This document shows positions 4,691 to 5,150 of a stretch of 5,150 bases of DNA, piece by piece. The stretch's first letter is position 1; each line of letters opens with the position of its first letter. The DNA comes from an uncultured Eubacteriales bacterium (lineage in GTDB: Bacteria > Bacillota > Clostridia > Christensenellales > Borkfalkiaceae). The notes under the pieces were generated by a model, which ran no database searches, was not told where the DNA came from, and was given only the letters and a program-made list of their open reading frames with translations. The stretch lies in contig CACXHH010000322.1 in the NCBI GenBank assembly GCA_902767455.1, positions 1 through 5,150 of the forward strand, written 5' to 3'. The position numbers were made by a program, and so were the translations under genes.

Positions 4691-5150
4691 TTTTGAGTTA
4701 AATTCTATACTATTTTATGCGGATTTTCTATCCCTGAAAGATCGTTCAATCCCTATTACATAGCCCTGTAAGTACTTCTTTGTACATGGTTATCCCGTAA
4801 ATGCCGCCTATATCGCATAGGTATTCCCAGACGTGGATATTATGAATAAATATTGGCTTTAGGCCAGCTCCGAGTATAAAATGCTGCAAGATAAGTTTGG
4901 TCAAGATGGTGTTGATAGCTTTATAAACAGTATATGTTCTATACAATCTTCTGGTATGGTTGATGCAGAGAGATTATTGAAGTATATACACTAGTTTTCT
5001 TCTAAATCTGAGAGGAAACAAGCCCTGAAAACCTACTACGATTATATAAACAGTTTAAAATACACTCATATAACGATCAACGATGATGGAGACCCCCAAG
5101 AAACAGAATGCACAAGATATGTAGAACACGCTGAAAAGGTACTTGAACGA
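4683..5150 (+). CDS. Conserved phage protein, Panacea-like N-terminus; four in-frame TAG codons (cut by window edge)
   Basis: The start is the ATG at 4683, overlapping the previous TAA by 8 bp. The frame stays open for 156 codons to the window end with no TAA or TGA, but it crosses TAG at 4761-4763, 4818-4820, 4860-4862 and 4992-4994 (codons 27, 46, 60, 104). With TAG as Gln the product reads as an ordinary folded protein: FELNSILFYADFLSLKDRSI (4-23), KYFFVHGYPVNAAYI, then helices such as YKMLQDKFGQDGVDSFINSI and FSSKSERKQALKTYYDYINS. The start resembles the Panacea (SocA/GepA, DUF4065) pattern 'KLLYxADFLxL...G.PIT', a family tied to toxin-antitoxin and phage-defence biology. That match is from pattern memory. 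I also recall close gut-phage relatives of this whole protein. Under the standard code it would be split into fragments and missed. Confidence 0.8.

Noticed and set aside
4746..4946. 66-aa minus-strand frame
   Set aside because: It is antisense to the TAG-containing gene, which is far better supported. A standard-code annotation might wrongly choose it.

Overview
The window looks like part of a tailed-phage genome of the crAss-like (Crassvirales) kind that infects gut Bacteroidales. The reasons are: short, tightly packed genes in two opposing blocks; AT-rich leaders with almost no Shine-Dalgarno sequences; a tail-fibre gene with the 'DTLKEISDWI' module; several small proteins of types I recall from gut Bacteroides phages; and clear signs that the amber codon TAG is read as an amino acid. 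No database search was possible, so the taxonomic call is an inference.

Layout: all genes from 3757 down to 1 lie on the minus strand and read leftward as one dense block. In transcription order they are a 138-aa acidic protein (3757-3341), a GroES-like protein (3338-2916), a 70-aa protein (2919-2707), a 122-aa protein with a Cys-rich tail (2710-2342), a 113-aa protein with a basic amphipathic tail (2330-1989), a ~720-nt gene-free stretch, a coiled-coil protein (1263-835), and the start of a tail-fibre protein (814-1, cut by the window edge). The gene-free stretch is rich in inverted repeats and probably encodes one large structured non-coding RNA. It includes a tRNA-shaped cloverleaf with a CUA anticodon. 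From 3758 to 4044 lies a divergent regulatory region with an 11-bp-phased repeat array, a G/C-tract hairpin and a near-perfect 22-bp palindrome. From 4045 rightward, three overlapping plus-strand genes follow: an 89-aa unknown, an HExxH metallopeptidase-like protein, and a conserved phage protein (4683 to the edge) that is open only if TAG is sense.

Main discovery: TAG is used as a sense codon. The gene at 4683 carries four in-frame TAGs within 156 codons and no TAA or TGA. The coiled-coil gene carries one in-frame TAG (952-954), after which the coiled coil continues to a TAA. None of the eight complete genes ends in TAG (five TAA, three TGA). This fits the known amber-to-glutamine recoding of some crAss-like and Lak gut phages. 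A standard-code annotation would truncate one gene and lose the other, leaving a false antisense ORF in its place. The CUA-anticodon cloverleaf inside the structured RNA is a tempting but non-canonical candidate for the matching suppressor, because it lacks the usual GG and TTC loop residues.

Working model (inference): the left block holds late, virion-related genes. The right block holds other phage functions. The region between them controls divergent transcription and possibly replication.
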